NCBI RefSeq assembly: GCF_003231275.1 | Contig: NZ_QKVL01000056.1 | Span: 1-32,220, forward strand | Reading direction: 5' to 3' | Source: Pseudomonas huaxiensis | GTDB taxonomy: Bacteria > Pseudomonadota > Gammaproteobacteria > Pseudomonadales > Pseudomonadaceae | Length of the DNA: 32,220 nucleotides | In this document: piece after piece, positions 22,975-31,211 of the stretch | How the letters are laid out: each line of letters opens with the position of its first letter | Numbering within the stretch: the first letter of the stretch is position 1 | Notes under the pieces: generated by a model | The model's database searches: none | Told to the model about the DNA's origin: nothing | What the model saw: the letters and a program-made list of their open reading frames with translations, nothing else | Made by a program: the position numbers and the translations under genes

Positions 22975-24126
22975 ATGCTGCGCCGTCGCATGCTGATCAT
23001 GTTGGGCATCGTGCTGCTGATCGTGTTGATCCTGGGGGGCTACAAAGCCTTCTCCATCTATCAGCAGATCCAGATGTTCTCCGCGCCAAAACCGCCCGTC
23101 AGCGTGGCGGCGACCGAGGCGCGGGAACTCGCCTGGCAAAGCCGATTGCCCGCCGTGGGCAGCCTGAAAGCGCTGCAAGGGGTCGACTTGAGCCTGGAAA
23201 CCGAAGGCACGGTGAAAACCTTGCTGTTCGAGTCCGGGCAACAGGTCAAGCGCGGCCAGCCGCTGCTCGAACTGGACAGCGAAGTGGAAAACGCCCTGCT
23301 CGGCACCGCCCAGGCCGACCTCGGCCTGGCCAAGGTGGACTACAACCGGGGCGGCCAACTGGTGGGCAGCCAGGCCATCTCCAAAGGTGAATACGACCGC
23401 CTGACCGCGCAGTACCTGCGCAACAAGGCCGTGGTCGATCAACTCAAAGCCTCGCTCGCGAAGAAAAGCATCGCCGCGCCGTTCAGCGGCACCATCGGCA
23501 TCCGCCAGGTGGATGTCGGCAAATACCTGCCCAGCGGCACGGTGATCGCCACGCTGCAGGACCTCAGCAGCCTCTACGTCGACTTCTCGGTGCCCGAGCA
23601 GGCCCTGCCGAAACTCAGCCTGCAACAGCAAGCACTGATCAGCGTCGCCGCTTTCCCCAACGAGACCTTCACTGCAGCCATCAGCGCCCTCAACCCCAAG
23701 GTCGATGACGCCACCCGCAACGTGCAGATCCGCGCCACCCTGGCCAATCCTGACGGCAAGCTGCTGCCCGGCATGTTCGCCAATGTGCAGGTGCTGCTGC
23801 CCAATCCGAGCAATGAAGTAGTGGTGCCGCAGAGCGCGATCACCTACACCCTGTACGGCAACTCCGTGTATGTCGCGGTGCCGAAAAAGGCCGAGAACGG
23901 CGAGCCTGAGAACGCTGCCGACGGCAAGCCAGCACTGATCGCCGAACGGCGCTTCGTCACCACTGGCGAGCACCGCGACGGTCTGGTCGTCGTCAGCAAG
24001 GGACTCAAGGTCGGAGAACAGGTCGTCACGGCCGGGCAGCTCAAGCTGACCCAGGGCGCATCGATTGCCGTCAGCCCCGACAAGACCCAGAAAGCCGACT
24101 CGAACAGCCAGCCTGGCACCGACTGA
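22975..24126 (+). CDS. RND efflux periplasmic adaptor, MexV-like
   Basis: A 383-residue membrane-fusion protein. An N-terminal anchor (MLIMLGIVLLIVLILGGYKAF, about residues 4-24) leads into lipoyl, alpha-hairpin and beta-barrel domains: VDLSLETEGTVKTLLFESGQQVKRGQPLLELD (63-94) and AAPFSGTIGIRQVDVGKYL (166-184) are the two lipoyl half-motifs. The alpha-hairpin is short. It links the RND pump to an outer-membrane channel. AAGGAA lies upstream of the ATG, and the pump gene starts 13 bases after its stop. Position after the DUF1513 gene and length suggest equivalence to P. aeruginosa MexV, from memory; the symbol is left blank because I cannot align them. Confidence 0.9.
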   Translation: MLRRRMLIMLGIVLLIVLILGGYKAFSIYQQIQMFSAPKPPVSVAATEARELAWQSRLPAVGSLKALQGVDLSLETEGTVKTLLFESGQQVKRGQPLLELDSEVENALLGTAQADLGLAKVDYNRGGQLVGSQAISKGEYDRLTAQYLRNKAVVDQLKASLAKKSIAAPFSGTIGIRQVDVGKYLPSGTVIATLQDLSSLYVDFSVPEQALPKLSLQQQALISVAAFPNETFTAAISALNPKVDDATRNVQIRATLANPDGKLLPGMFANVQVLLPNPSNEVVVPQSAITYTLYGNSVYVAVPKKAENGEPENAADGKPALIAERRFVTTGEHRDGLVVVSKGLKVGEQVVTAGQLKLTQGASIAVSPDKTQKADSNSQPGTD

Positions 24127-24139
24127 ACAAGGAGCCGTC

Positions 24140-27100
24140 ATGGCTTTTACCGATCCGTTCATCCGCCGTCCGGTGCTGGCAACCGTGGTCAGCCTGCTGA
24201 TCGTGTTGCTCGGCTTCCAGGCCTGGAGCAAGTTGCCCATCCGCCAGTACCCGCAGATGGAAAACGCCCTGATCACGGTGACCACCGCCTACCCCGGGGC
24301 CAACGCCGAAACCATTCAGGGCTACATCACCCAGCCCATGCAACAGAGCCTGGCGAGCGCCGAAGGCATCGATTACATGACGTCGGTAAGCCGGCAGAAT
24401 TTCTCGGTGATCTCGATCTACGCCCGCATCGGCTCGGACAGCGACCGCCTGTTCACCGAGCTGCTGGCCAAGGCCAACGAGGTCAAGAACAAGCTGCCGC
24501 AAGACGCCGAAGACCCGGTGCTGAGCAAGGAAGCGGCCGACGCTTCGGCGCTGATGTACATCAGCTTCTACAGCAGCGAACTGAGCAACCCGCAGATCAC
24601 CGACTACCTGTCGCGGGTCATCCAGCCCAAGCTGGCGACCCTGCCGGGCATGGCCGAAGCGGAAATCCTCGGCAACCAGTTGTTCGCCATGCGCCTGTGG
24701 ATCGACCCGGTGCGCCTCGCCGGCTACGGGCTGAGCGCCAGCGACGTCACCGAGGCGGTGCGCCGCTACAACTTCCTGTCCGCCGCCGGTGAGGTGAAGG
24801 GCGAGTATGTGGTCACCAGCATCAACGCCAGCACCGAACTGAAGTCCGCCGAAGCCTTCGCCAACATCCCACTCAAGACCAGCGGCGACAGCCGGGTGCT
24901 GCTCGGCGATGTGGCGCGGGTGGAGATGGGCGCGGAAAACTACGACACGGTCAGCTCTTTCGACGGCACGCCGTCGGTGTACATCGGCATCAAGGCCACG
25001 CCGGGCGCCAACCCGCTGGACGTGATCAAGGAAGTGCGCAAACTGATGCCGGAGCTGGAAAGCCAGTTGCCGCCGAACCTCAAGGCTTCCATCGCCTACG
25101 ACGCCACCCTGTTCATCCAGGCCTCCATCGACGAAGTGGTCAAGACCCTGGTCGAGGCCGTGCTGATCGTCATCGTGGTGGTATTCCTGTTCCTCGGCGC
25201 CTTCCGCTCGGTGCTGATCCCGGTCATCACCATCCCGTTGTCGATGATCGGCGTGCTGTTCTTCATGCAGTTGATGGGCTATTCGCTGAACCTGCTGACC
25301 TTGCTGGCCATGGTGCTGGCCATCGGCCTGGTGGTGGACGACGCCATCGTCGTGGTGGAAAACATCCACCGCCATATCGAAGAGGGCAAGACCCCGTTCG
25401 ACGCGGCACTGGAAGGTGCGCGGGAAATCGCCATGCCGGTGGTGTCGATGACCATCACCCTGGCGGCGGTCTACGCCCCGATCGGCTTCCTTGAAGGGCT
25501 CACCGGTGCGCTGTTCAAGGAATTCGCCCTGACCCTCGCCGGCGCGGTGGTCATCTCCGGCGTCGTGGCCCTGACGCTGTCGCCGATGATGTGCGCCATG
25601 CTCCTGCGCCACGAAGAAAACCCGTCCGGCCTGGCGCACCGCCTCGACAAGCTCTTCGAACGGCTCAAGCAGCGCTACCAGCGGCTGCTCCATGCCACCC
25701 TCGATACCCGCCCGGTGGTGCTGGTGTTCGGCGTCATTGTGCTGTGCCTGATTCCGGTGTTCCTCAAGTTCAGCACCTCGGAACTGGCCCCGAACGAGGA
25801 CCAGGGGATCATCTTCATGATGGCCACTGCGCCACAGCCGACCAACCTCGACTACCTGAACAGCTACACCGACGAATTCACCAAGATCTTCAAGGAATTT
25901 CCAGAGTACTACTCGTCGTTCCAGATCAACGGCTTCAATGGCGTGCAATCGGGGATCGGCGGCTTCCTGCTCAAGCCGTGGGACGACCGCAAGCGCTCGC
26001 AGATGGCGTTGTTGCCGGAAGTCCAGGCCAAGCTCGATGGAATCGCCGGCCTGCAGATCTTCGGCTTCAACCTGCCGTCGCTGCCGGGTACCGGCGAGGG
26101 CCTGCCTTTCGCCTTCGTGATCAACACGCCGAACGACTATGAATCGCTGCTGGACGTGGCCCAGCGGATCAAGGAGCGCGCCGAGGCCTCGGGCAAGTTC
26201 GCCTTCCTCGATATCGACCTGGCCTTCGACAAGCCGGAGGTGGTGGTCGATATCGACCGGGCCAAGGCGGCGCAGATGGGCGTGTCCATGGATGTACTGG
26301 GCAGCACCCTGGCGACGTTGCTGGGCGAGGCAGAAATCAACCGCTTCACCATCGACGGTCGCAGCTACAAGGTGATCGCCCAGGTCGAACGGGCCTACCG
26401 CGATAATCCGGACTGGCTGAACAACTACTACGTGAAGAACCAGGCCGGGCAGATGCTGCCGCTGTCGACCCTGATCACCGTCAGCGACCGTGCGCGACCG
26501 CGCCAGCTCAACCAGTTCCAGCAACTCAACTCGGCGATTATCCAGGGCTTCCCAATCGTCAGCATGGGCGAGGCGCTGGACACCGTGCGCACCATCGCCC
26601 AGGAAGAAGCCCCGGCGGGCTTCGCCTTCGACTACAGCGGCGCGGCGCGCCAGTTCGTGCAGGAAGGCAGCGCGTTGTGGGTGACCTTCGGCCTGGCGCT
26701 GGCGATCATTTTCCTGGTGCTGGCGGCGCAGTTCGAGAGCTTCCGCGATCCACTGGTGATTCTGGTGACCGTGCCAATGTCGATCTGCGGGGCGCTGATT
26801 CCGCTGTTCCTGGGGCTGTCGAGCCTGAACATCTACACCCAGGTGGGGCTGGTGACGCTGATCGGCCTGATCAGCAAGCACGGCATTCTCATCGTCGAGT
26901 TCGCCAACCAGCTACGCGAACAGAAAGGCCTGACGGCCCGCGAGGCAATCGAGGAAGCGGCGGCGATTCGTTTGCGGCCGGTATTGATGACTACGGCGGC
27001 GATGGTCTTCGGCATGGTTCCACTGATCCTCGCCAGCGGCGCGGGAGCGGTCAGCCGGTTCGATATCGGGACGGTGATTGCGACGGGGATGTCGGTGGGG

Positions 27101-27187
27101 ACACTGTTTACTCTGTTCGTGCTGCCTTGCGTCTACACACTGCTGGCACGTAAGGATGAGCCGCGTACCGTCGAGCAAAGGGTGTAA
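24140..27187 (+). CDS. RND efflux pump inner-membrane transporter, MexW-like
   Basis: A 1015-residue RND permease, normal length for the HAE1 family. It has 12 transmembrane helices, two large periplasmic loops and the family marks: FIRRPVLATVVSLLIVLLG at the N-terminus, the helix-4 aspartate pair in LAIGLVVDDAIVVVENIHRH (about 25321-25375), and GLVTLIGLISKHGILIVEFANQLRE near the C-terminus. It would export drugs or other amphipathic compounds by proton antiport. AAGGAGCC precedes the ATG at 24140. It forms a two-gene operon with the adaptor, and no outer-membrane factor gene is present, so it would borrow a TolC/OprM-type channel encoded elsewhere. Confidence 0.92.
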   Translation: MAFTDPFIRRPVLATVVSLLIVLLGFQAWSKLPIRQYPQMENALITVTTAYPGANAETIQGYITQPMQQSLASAEGIDYMTSVSRQNFSVISIYARIGSDSDRLFTELLAKANEVKNKLPQDAEDPVLSKEAADASALMYISFYSSELSNPQITDYLSRVIQPKLATLPGMAEAEILGNQLFAMRLWIDPVRLAGYGLSASDVTEAVRRYNFLSAAGEVKGEYVVTSINASTELKSAEAFANIPLKTSGDSRVLLGDVARVEMGAENYDTVSSFDGTPSVYIGIKATPGANPLDVIKEVRKLMPELESQLPPNLKASIAYDATLFIQASIDEVVKTLVEAVLIVIVVVFLFLGAFRSVLIPVITIPLSMIGVLFFMQLMGYSLNLLTLLAMVLAIGLVVDDAIVVVENIHRHIEEGKTPFDAALEGAREIAMPVVSMTITLAAVYAPIGFLEGLTGALFKEFALTLAGAVVISGVVALTLSPMMCAMLLRHEENPSGLAHRLDKLFERLKQRYQRLLHATLDTRPVVLVFGVIVLCLIPVFLKFSTSELAPNEDQGIIFMMATAPQPTNLDYLNSYTDEFTKIFKEFPEYYSSFQINGFNGVQSGIGGFLLKPWDDRKRSQMALLPEVQAKLDGIAGLQIFGFNLPSLPGTGEGLPFAFVINTPNDYESLLDVAQRIKERAEASGKFAFLDIDLAFDKPEVVVDIDRAKAAQMGVSMDVLGSTLATLLGEAEINRFTIDGRSYKVIAQVERAYRDNPDWLNNYYVKNQAGQMLPLSTLITVSDRARPRQLNQFQQLNSAIIQGFPIVSMGEALDTVRTIAQEEAPAGFAFDYSGAARQFVQEGSALWVTFGLALAIIFLVLAAQFESFRDPLVILVTVPMSICGALIPLFLGLSSLNIYTQVGLVTLIGLISKHGILIVEFANQLREQKGLTAREAIEEAAAIRLRPVLMTTAAMVFGMVPLILASGAGAVSRFDIGTVIATGMSVGTLFTLFVLPCVYTLLARKDEPRTVEQRV

Positions 27188-27195
27188 ATGTTTAG

Positions 27196-27293
27196 GGCCT
27201 CATCGCTGCGGTTCGGCGCCCCGACAAGCCAGCTCCCACAGTGTCCGGCAAATGCCGATTCATTGTGGGAGCTGGCTTGTCAGTGATGAGGCC
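27196..27293. repeat. Asymmetric REP-type palindrome after the RND gene
   Basis: GACAAGCCAGCTCCCACA at 27223-27240 pairs perfectly with TGTGGGAGCTGGCTTGTC at 27264-27281, and outer arms GGCCTCATCGCTG (27196-27208) and AGTGATGAGGCC (27282-27293) pair with one mismatch. The left side carries about 14 extra bases (CGGTTCGGCGCCCC) that the right side lacks. It fills most of the gap between convergent genes. Confidence 0.85.
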
Positions 27294-27309
27294 TCAAATC
27301 AGGTTTATA

Positions 27310-27537
27310 TCAGCCCTGCCCTCTGAGCCCTTGGCTCATACCAAACAGAAACAGCAGCAGATCATGGTCGGGCTGGGCCTGGACCTGCGGTTTCACCACT
27401 CGCGGCAATGGGCAGCGTTCCGAAACATCGGAAGCGCTGATCACACCCGGGCGAGGCTGCTCCCATGCCGCTACCGCAACGGTCGCGGTAGCCAGGGCAG
27501 CCAGGAGAAACAAACTTCGAGCTATTTCTAGTTTCAT
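27310..27537 (-). CDS. Small exported protein, last gene of the methyltransferase-inaA unit
   Basis: A 75-residue protein with a clear signal peptide (MKLEIARSLFLLAALATATVAVA, likely cut after AVA or AWE). The mature part of about 50 residues has one cysteine (CPLPRVV) and no recognised domain. Its ATG shares a base with the TGA of inaA (TGATG), so it is coupled to inaA. A longer frame opening at 27615 lies inside inaA and is rejected. In P. putida a small gene in this place belongs to the ColR regulon together with its two upstream neighbours (from memory). Confidence 0.78.
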   Translation of the reverse strand: MKLEIARSLFLLAALATATVAVAAWEQPRPGVISASDVSERCPLPRVVKPQVQAQPDHDLLLFLFGMSQGLRGQG

Positions 27538-28247
27538 CACTCTAAACCTTTGACTGCGCTGCCAAACGCCATCTGGTAAAAATAGAGCAGCTTTTGCCAA
27601 TCGGCATCGTTCCACGACGAATGGCGGCGCAACTGGCGAAGGTCATTGGCAGCGGCCCTGTGCCGACTAATACGCCGACGGCACTTTTCCAGGTCCAGCA
27701 GTGCGATCTCGGCGCGGGCATCGTCGCCCTCGCCCACGACCTTGACGAAGACATGCTTGGCATACAGGCAGCCGTGCTGCCAATGCCCCAGGTGCATCCG
27801 CGCCAGGTTGCGCGCCAGGTCTTCCAGCACGCGGTCGTGCAGCACTTCGCCGTATCGCTCGCGGCCACCAGCGGCATACCAGTTGTCGATTTCCTCGAAG
27901 CCTTCCAGCGCCTCGCTGACCAGCAACGCACGCCATTGGTGATCGGCATCGCGCTCGACACCGCAATAGACAATGTTCGGTACACGCACGCCCAGTTGCT
28001 CGAAACTGTGCAGCGCTTCGTACTCGCGCAACACCGTAGGGCGGCCAAAGGGGTGCAACAGACTGCGGTAGATATGACCAATCTGGCGTTTGGCGTACAG
28101 CATGTGTCCGCGGTCATCGCGCAAGCGCTGCACACCGCTCTCGCCGCCACGCCGCTGGTTGGGTTCTTCTACCCACTCGCCCTGCTGTTTCCAGAAATAA
28201 TCGAACCGGTCAGTGCCGGAAGCCCGGCCCGCATCTGTCACATCCAT
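27537..28247 (-). CDS. inaA: InaA-like lipopolysaccharide-kinase-family protein
   Basis: A 236-residue protein of the Kdo/WaaP lipopolysaccharide-kinase family, closest by pattern to InaA. K53 (YAKRQ) is the likely ATP-binding lysine and E75 (LREYEAL) its partner. The catalytic loop reads MHLGHWQHGCLYAKHVFV (151-168), and D185 in LLDLEKCRRR is the metal-binding aspartate. Where WaaP has an HRD-like Asp, this protein has C160, so catalysis by the usual mechanism is uncertain. I use the ATG at 28247, 5 bases after the methyltransferase stop; a longer start overlaps that gene. It likely acts at the inner membrane on LPS core or a related lipid. Confidence 0.88.
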   Translation of the reverse strand: MDVTDAGRASGTDRFDYFWKQQGEWVEEPNQRRGGESGVQRLRDDRGHMLYAKRQIGHIYRSLLHPFGRPTVLREYEALHSFEQLGVRVPNIVYCGVERDADHQWRALLVSEALEGFEEIDNWYAAGGRERYGEVLHDRVLEDLARNLARMHLGHWQHGCLYAKHVFVKVVGEGDDARAEIALLDLEKCRRRISRHRAAANDLRQLRRHSSWNDADWQKLLYFYQMAFGSAVKGLE

Positions 28248-28252
28248 ATTTT

Positions 28253-28933
28253 TCAACCCTTGCGCAATACATAAACTCGCCACATGGCGTAGAACGGCAG
28301 AAAGTCCATTTGTTCCTGAATCCGGAAGCCGGCAGCCTTGAACTCCTCCTCGACCGTAGCAGCCGGTAACACAAAGCGATTCTGGTAACTTCCAGTCTCA
28401 CCTGTGGCCCCGCGACGCGCTTCGAGTTTTTTCCGACGCCATGCCTTGATATTGCCGTCCACCCATAGCGAAACAATCACGCTATCACGGCTAACTCTTT
28501 GAAATTCCTTGAGAATTGTCATCCTGTGAGCAGCTTCACCAATGTGGTGGAACAGCCGCATGCAGAAGATGCTGTCTACCGCGTTGTCGGGTAGATCGAT
28601 TGCGAAGGCTGAGGTCTGCAAGGGTCGTACCCGTTTCACGACTTCAGCGGGTTGCGAGCGGCACGCAGTCTCCAGCATGGCCGCGGAATTGTCGGCTCCG
28701 ATGATCACGCGGTTGGCCTTTTCCGCCAGCAGCGGCCAGAAGCGTCCGGCACCAGAAGGCAGGTCCAGCACCAGTCCCGGCTCTCCTGCCAGCATCAGAG
28801 CGCGTCGGGCAAGTTGCTCATCACGCTGGTGGGACAGGCGACGGGCAAAGCTGGCCTGGTGCTTCTCGTAGTATTGCTGGGCGTGGGTCTGATCGTACTT
28901 TTCGGAAAAATCGAGCTTGATAGGACTGGACAT
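28253..28933 (-). CDS. Class I SAM-dependent methyltransferase
   Basis: A 226-residue methyltransferase. Motif I is LVLDLPSGAGRFWPLLA (residues 54-70). VIIGADNSAAMLETA follows as motif II, and IDLPDNAVDSIFCMRLFHHI is the post-motif region. This fold transfers a methyl group from S-adenosylmethionine; the acceptor is unknown. I use the ATG at 28933, which has AGGAG 8 bases upstream; an earlier in-frame ATG at 28963 lacks a ribosome site. It is the first gene of a three-gene unit with inaA and a small exported protein, preceded by a ColR-box-like site at 29001-29016. That context suggests envelope modification under ColR control. Confidence 0.88.
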   Translation of the reverse strand: MSSPIKLDFSEKYDQTHAQQYYEKHQASFARRLSHQRDEQLARRALMLAGEPGLVLDLPSGAGRFWPLLAEKANRVIIGADNSAAMLETACRSQPAEVVKRVRPLQTSAFAIDLPDNAVDSIFCMRLFHHIGEAAHRMTILKEFQRVSRDSVIVSLWVDGNIKAWRRKKLEARRGATGETGSYQNRFVLPAATVEEEFKAAGFRIQEQMDFLPFYAMWRVYVLRKG

Positions 28934-29000
28934 GGCACATCTCCTGACTGCAATGAGCGCCACGTTACGCGGGGCAACGTTGCCGTCAGGTCATGTGCGT

Positions 29001-29016
29001 GTGAAAAATATGTCAG
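29001..29016 (-). promoter_or_regulatory. ColR-box-like site upstream of the methyltransferase-inaA operon
   Basis: On the minus strand this reads CTGACATATTTTTCAC, differing at two positions from the site at 31123-31138. It matches the ColR consensus I recall, YYNASNNYTTTTTSAC, at all but one position (A instead of C/T before the T-run). It ends 67 bases before the methyltransferase ATG, in the right orientation. Confidence 0.72.
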
Positions 29017-29062
29017 GTAAATTCTCAAGCTTTACAAAGTATTACCTGGATCCAAAACGGAC

Positions 29063-30355
29063 TCAGGCGTCAGGCGCCACTCCCTTGTCACCCAGGCTCA
29101 CATGGAAACGGCAGCCATGGGGCTGGGTTGCGCTGAGGCTGACCACCCAGCCCTGATCGTCACAAATACGCTGGACCAGCGACAAACCAAGGCCGAGGCC
29201 ATCACCGCGCTTCTCGCCGCCGCGCACGAACGGCTGGAACATCGCCTCGCGCTGTTCCTCGGGAATCCCCACACCGCTGTCCTCCACCATGAAGCTGTCC
29301 GCGTCGAGGGTCAGGCGGATAAAACCGGAGTCGGTGTAATGCGCGGCATTGCGCAGCAGGTTGCCCATCACCGACTGCAGGAACGTCGCGTTGTAGAGCT
29401 GCGGCGAAACTGCATTGACCACCAGGCTCAGCGAGAGGCCCTTCTGCTCGATGGTGTCGCGCCATACGCCTATCAGTTCATCGCCGACTTCCTTGAGCGT
29501 CGTCCGCGAAGCGACAGCGCCTTCATCACGCTGGGCGCGGGCGAGCATCAGGAAGGTCTTGACCAGTTCCTGCATCTCTTCGGTGGCACGAGCAATCCGT
29601 TCCACCTGGGAACGGGCTCGGTCATTGAGACCGGGGTACTCCATCAGCAGTTCGCAGGAGCTGGCCAGGACCATCAACGGTGTACGCAGTTCATGGCTGA
29701 CGTCGCTGGTAAATAGCCGCTCCCGGGTCAGCGCATCGCGCAAGCGACCCAGCGTGGCATCGAAGGCCACAGCCAACTGCCCCACTTCGTCGGCGGCATA
29801 ATCCGGTGCCAATGGCGGCGCCAGGCCGAGCAACTGGTCACGATGACGAACCTGCCGCGCCAGACGAATAACCGGCGCCATCACCCGCCGCGCCAATACC
29901 CAGCCGAGGAACACCGCCAGCGCCAGGCTGAGGACGAACCCCACCACCACCACGGCGAACAGCACCCGCTCGCGTTCTTCGAAATCGCTCTGGTCCTGCA
30001 ACAGCACATAGCGCCGGCCATCCACCACCTCGACCATGGCGTGGTAAGACAGGTGCTCACGGAACACTTCGTGGAAACCGGGATTCAGGTGCTTCAGGTC
30101 CGACGGCAGGGCAAAGTCATCGCGCCCGCCACTGTAATAGAACAACTGGTCGGGCCGCGGCCGGTGGCTCCATTCACTGACGTTGTCCATCAGCAGCAAG
30201 CGCTGCAAGTCGCCACCCAGCACAGTGGAAATCAGCCGCTCTTCCACCAGGTGTACCGTCGCGACAATACCGAACGCGAACGCGCCCGCCACCAGCGCGC
30301 TCATCAGCGCGAAGGCGATGATGATCCGCTGGGCAAGGCTTTGCTTAAACTCCAT
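29063..30355 (-). CDS. colS: Metal-sensing histidine kinase ColS
   Basis: A 430-residue sensor kinase: membrane helices at about 11-33 and 131-154, a short periplasmic domain between them, HAMP, phosphoacceptor H221 in FTSDVSHELRTPLM, and a C-terminal ATPase domain with NLLRNAAHY, DSGVGIP and GDGLGLGLSLV. Metal-sensing residues described for P. putida ColS are all present at the same positions: H35, E38, H105 and the E126-x-x-E129 motif (DFEERER). It would sense excess zinc or ferric iron in the periplasm and phosphorylate ColR. I use the ATG at 30355; earlier in-frame codons fall inside colR. It overlaps colR by 11 bases, so the pair is coupled. Confidence 0.95.
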   Translation of the reverse strand: MEFKQSLAQRIIIAFALMSALVAGAFAFGIVATVHLVEERLISTVLGGDLQRLLLMDNVSEWSHRPRPDQLFYYSGGRDDFALPSDLKHLNPGFHEVFREHLSYHAMVEVVDGRRYVLLQDQSDFEERERVLFAVVVVGFVLSLALAVFLGWVLARRVMAPVIRLARQVRHRDQLLGLAPPLAPDYAADEVGQLAVAFDATLGRLRDALTRERLFTSDVSHELRTPLMVLASSCELLMEYPGLNDRARSQVERIARATEEMQELVKTFLMLARAQRDEGAVASRTTLKEVGDELIGVWRDTIEQKGLSLSLVVNAVSPQLYNATFLQSVMGNLLRNAAHYTDSGFIRLTLDADSFMVEDSGVGIPEEQREAMFQPFVRGGEKRGDGLGLGLSLVQRICDDQGWVVSLSATQPHGCRFHVSLGDKGVAPDA

Positions 30356-31028
30356 CACGGCCCTCGGCCAGCCGGTAGCCGACGCCGTGGACGGTGTGCA
30401 GCAGCGGTTTTTCGAACGGTTTGTCGATGACCTGGCGCAATTGATGGACGTGGCTGCGCAGGCTGTCGCTGTCCGGGCAATCATCGCCCCACAGGGCCTC
30501 TTCCAGCACCTCGCGGCGCAGCACGTGCGGGCTCTTCTGCATCAGTACCGCCAGCAACTTCAGGCCCACCGGGTTGAGTTTGAGCAGGCGGCCCTCGCGG
30601 GTGACTTCCAGTGTGTCGAGGTCATAGCTCAGTTCGCCCACCTGCAGGCTGCGCCGGCCGCCGCCCTGGGCGCGACGCAGCACCGCTTCGATGCGCGCGG
30701 CCAGTTCGGAGAGGGCGAAGGGCTTGAGCAGGTAATCGTCGGCGCCGGAGCGGAAGCCTTGCAGGCGGTCGTCGAGCTGGTCGCGGGCGGTGAGCATGAT
30801 CACCGGCGTGTCCCGGCGGGCATCCTCGCGCAGGCGTTTGCACAAGGTGTAGCCGTCGATGCCGGGGAGCATGATGTCCAGCACGATCAGGTCGTAATGT
30901 TCGGTCGCGGCCAGGTGCAGGCCGGACAGTCCATCCTGTGCGCAATCGACCGTATAGCCCTTGAGGCCCAGGTAATCGGCCAGGTTGGCCAGGATATCGC
31001 GGTTATCTTCAACCAGTAGTATGCGCAT
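30345..31028 (-). CDS. colR: Response regulator ColR
   Basis: A 227-residue OmpR/PhoB-type response regulator. The receiver domain has E7/D8, phosphoacceptor D51 in LIVLDIMLPGIDG, T80 and K102 (DDYLLKPF); the C-terminal winged helix (about 125-222) ends in DSDSLRSHVHQLRQVIDKPF and HTVHGVGYRLAEG. Phosphorylated ColR controls membrane-lipid and LPS-modifying genes that protect against metal stress. It is first in the colR-colS unit and diverges from the PAP2 gene. GAGAGG lies a few bases before the ATG. Two candidate target sites flank the operon at 29001-29016 and 31123-31138. Confidence 0.95.
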   Translation of the reverse strand: MRILLVEDNRDILANLADYLGLKGYTVDCAQDGLSGLHLAATEHYDLIVLDIMLPGIDGYTLCKRLREDARRDTPVIMLTARDQLDDRLQGFRSGADDYLLKPFALSELAARIEAVLRRAQGGGRRSLQVGELSYDLDTLEVTREGRLLKLNPVGLKLLAVLMQKSPHVLRREVLEEALWGDDCPDSDSLRSHVHQLRQVIDKPFEKPLLHTVHGVGYRLAEGRDGV

Positions 31029-31122
31029 GGCGTCCTCTCGTTTCTGTTGCTGTGGCCGTCTGGCTGGCGCAGCTTACGGTCATAGTAGACAAGCCGCTAG
31101 GCCAACCGGGCGATATTGTCAC

Positions 31123-31138
31123 CTGACGTTTTTTTCAC
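31123..31138 (+). promoter_or_regulatory. ColR-box-like site upstream of the PAP2 phosphatase gene
   Basis: CTGACGTTTTTTTCAC matches the ColR consensus YYNASNNYTTTTTSAC (from memory) at every position. It ends 73 bases before the PAP2 start codon, in the gene's direction, and lies 94 bases upstream of colR on the other side. Confidence 0.78.
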
Positions 31139-31211
31139 GGTGGATTCACAAACAAGGCATGCGCCGGGATGGAGAATCGCCGGTCGTCTTCCCTCACCGC
31201 CTGGACTCGTC

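Noticed and set aside
24071..26881. Long open frame (over 900 codons) on the minus strand opposite the RND pump gene
   Set aside because: It is a high-GC shadow frame with Gln/His/Arg-rich low-complexity composition. The plus strand carries a clear full-length RND transporter.
31116..31211. Upstream in-frame start for the PAP2 gene
   Set aside because: The extension would run through the ColR-box region and adds no family-like residues.
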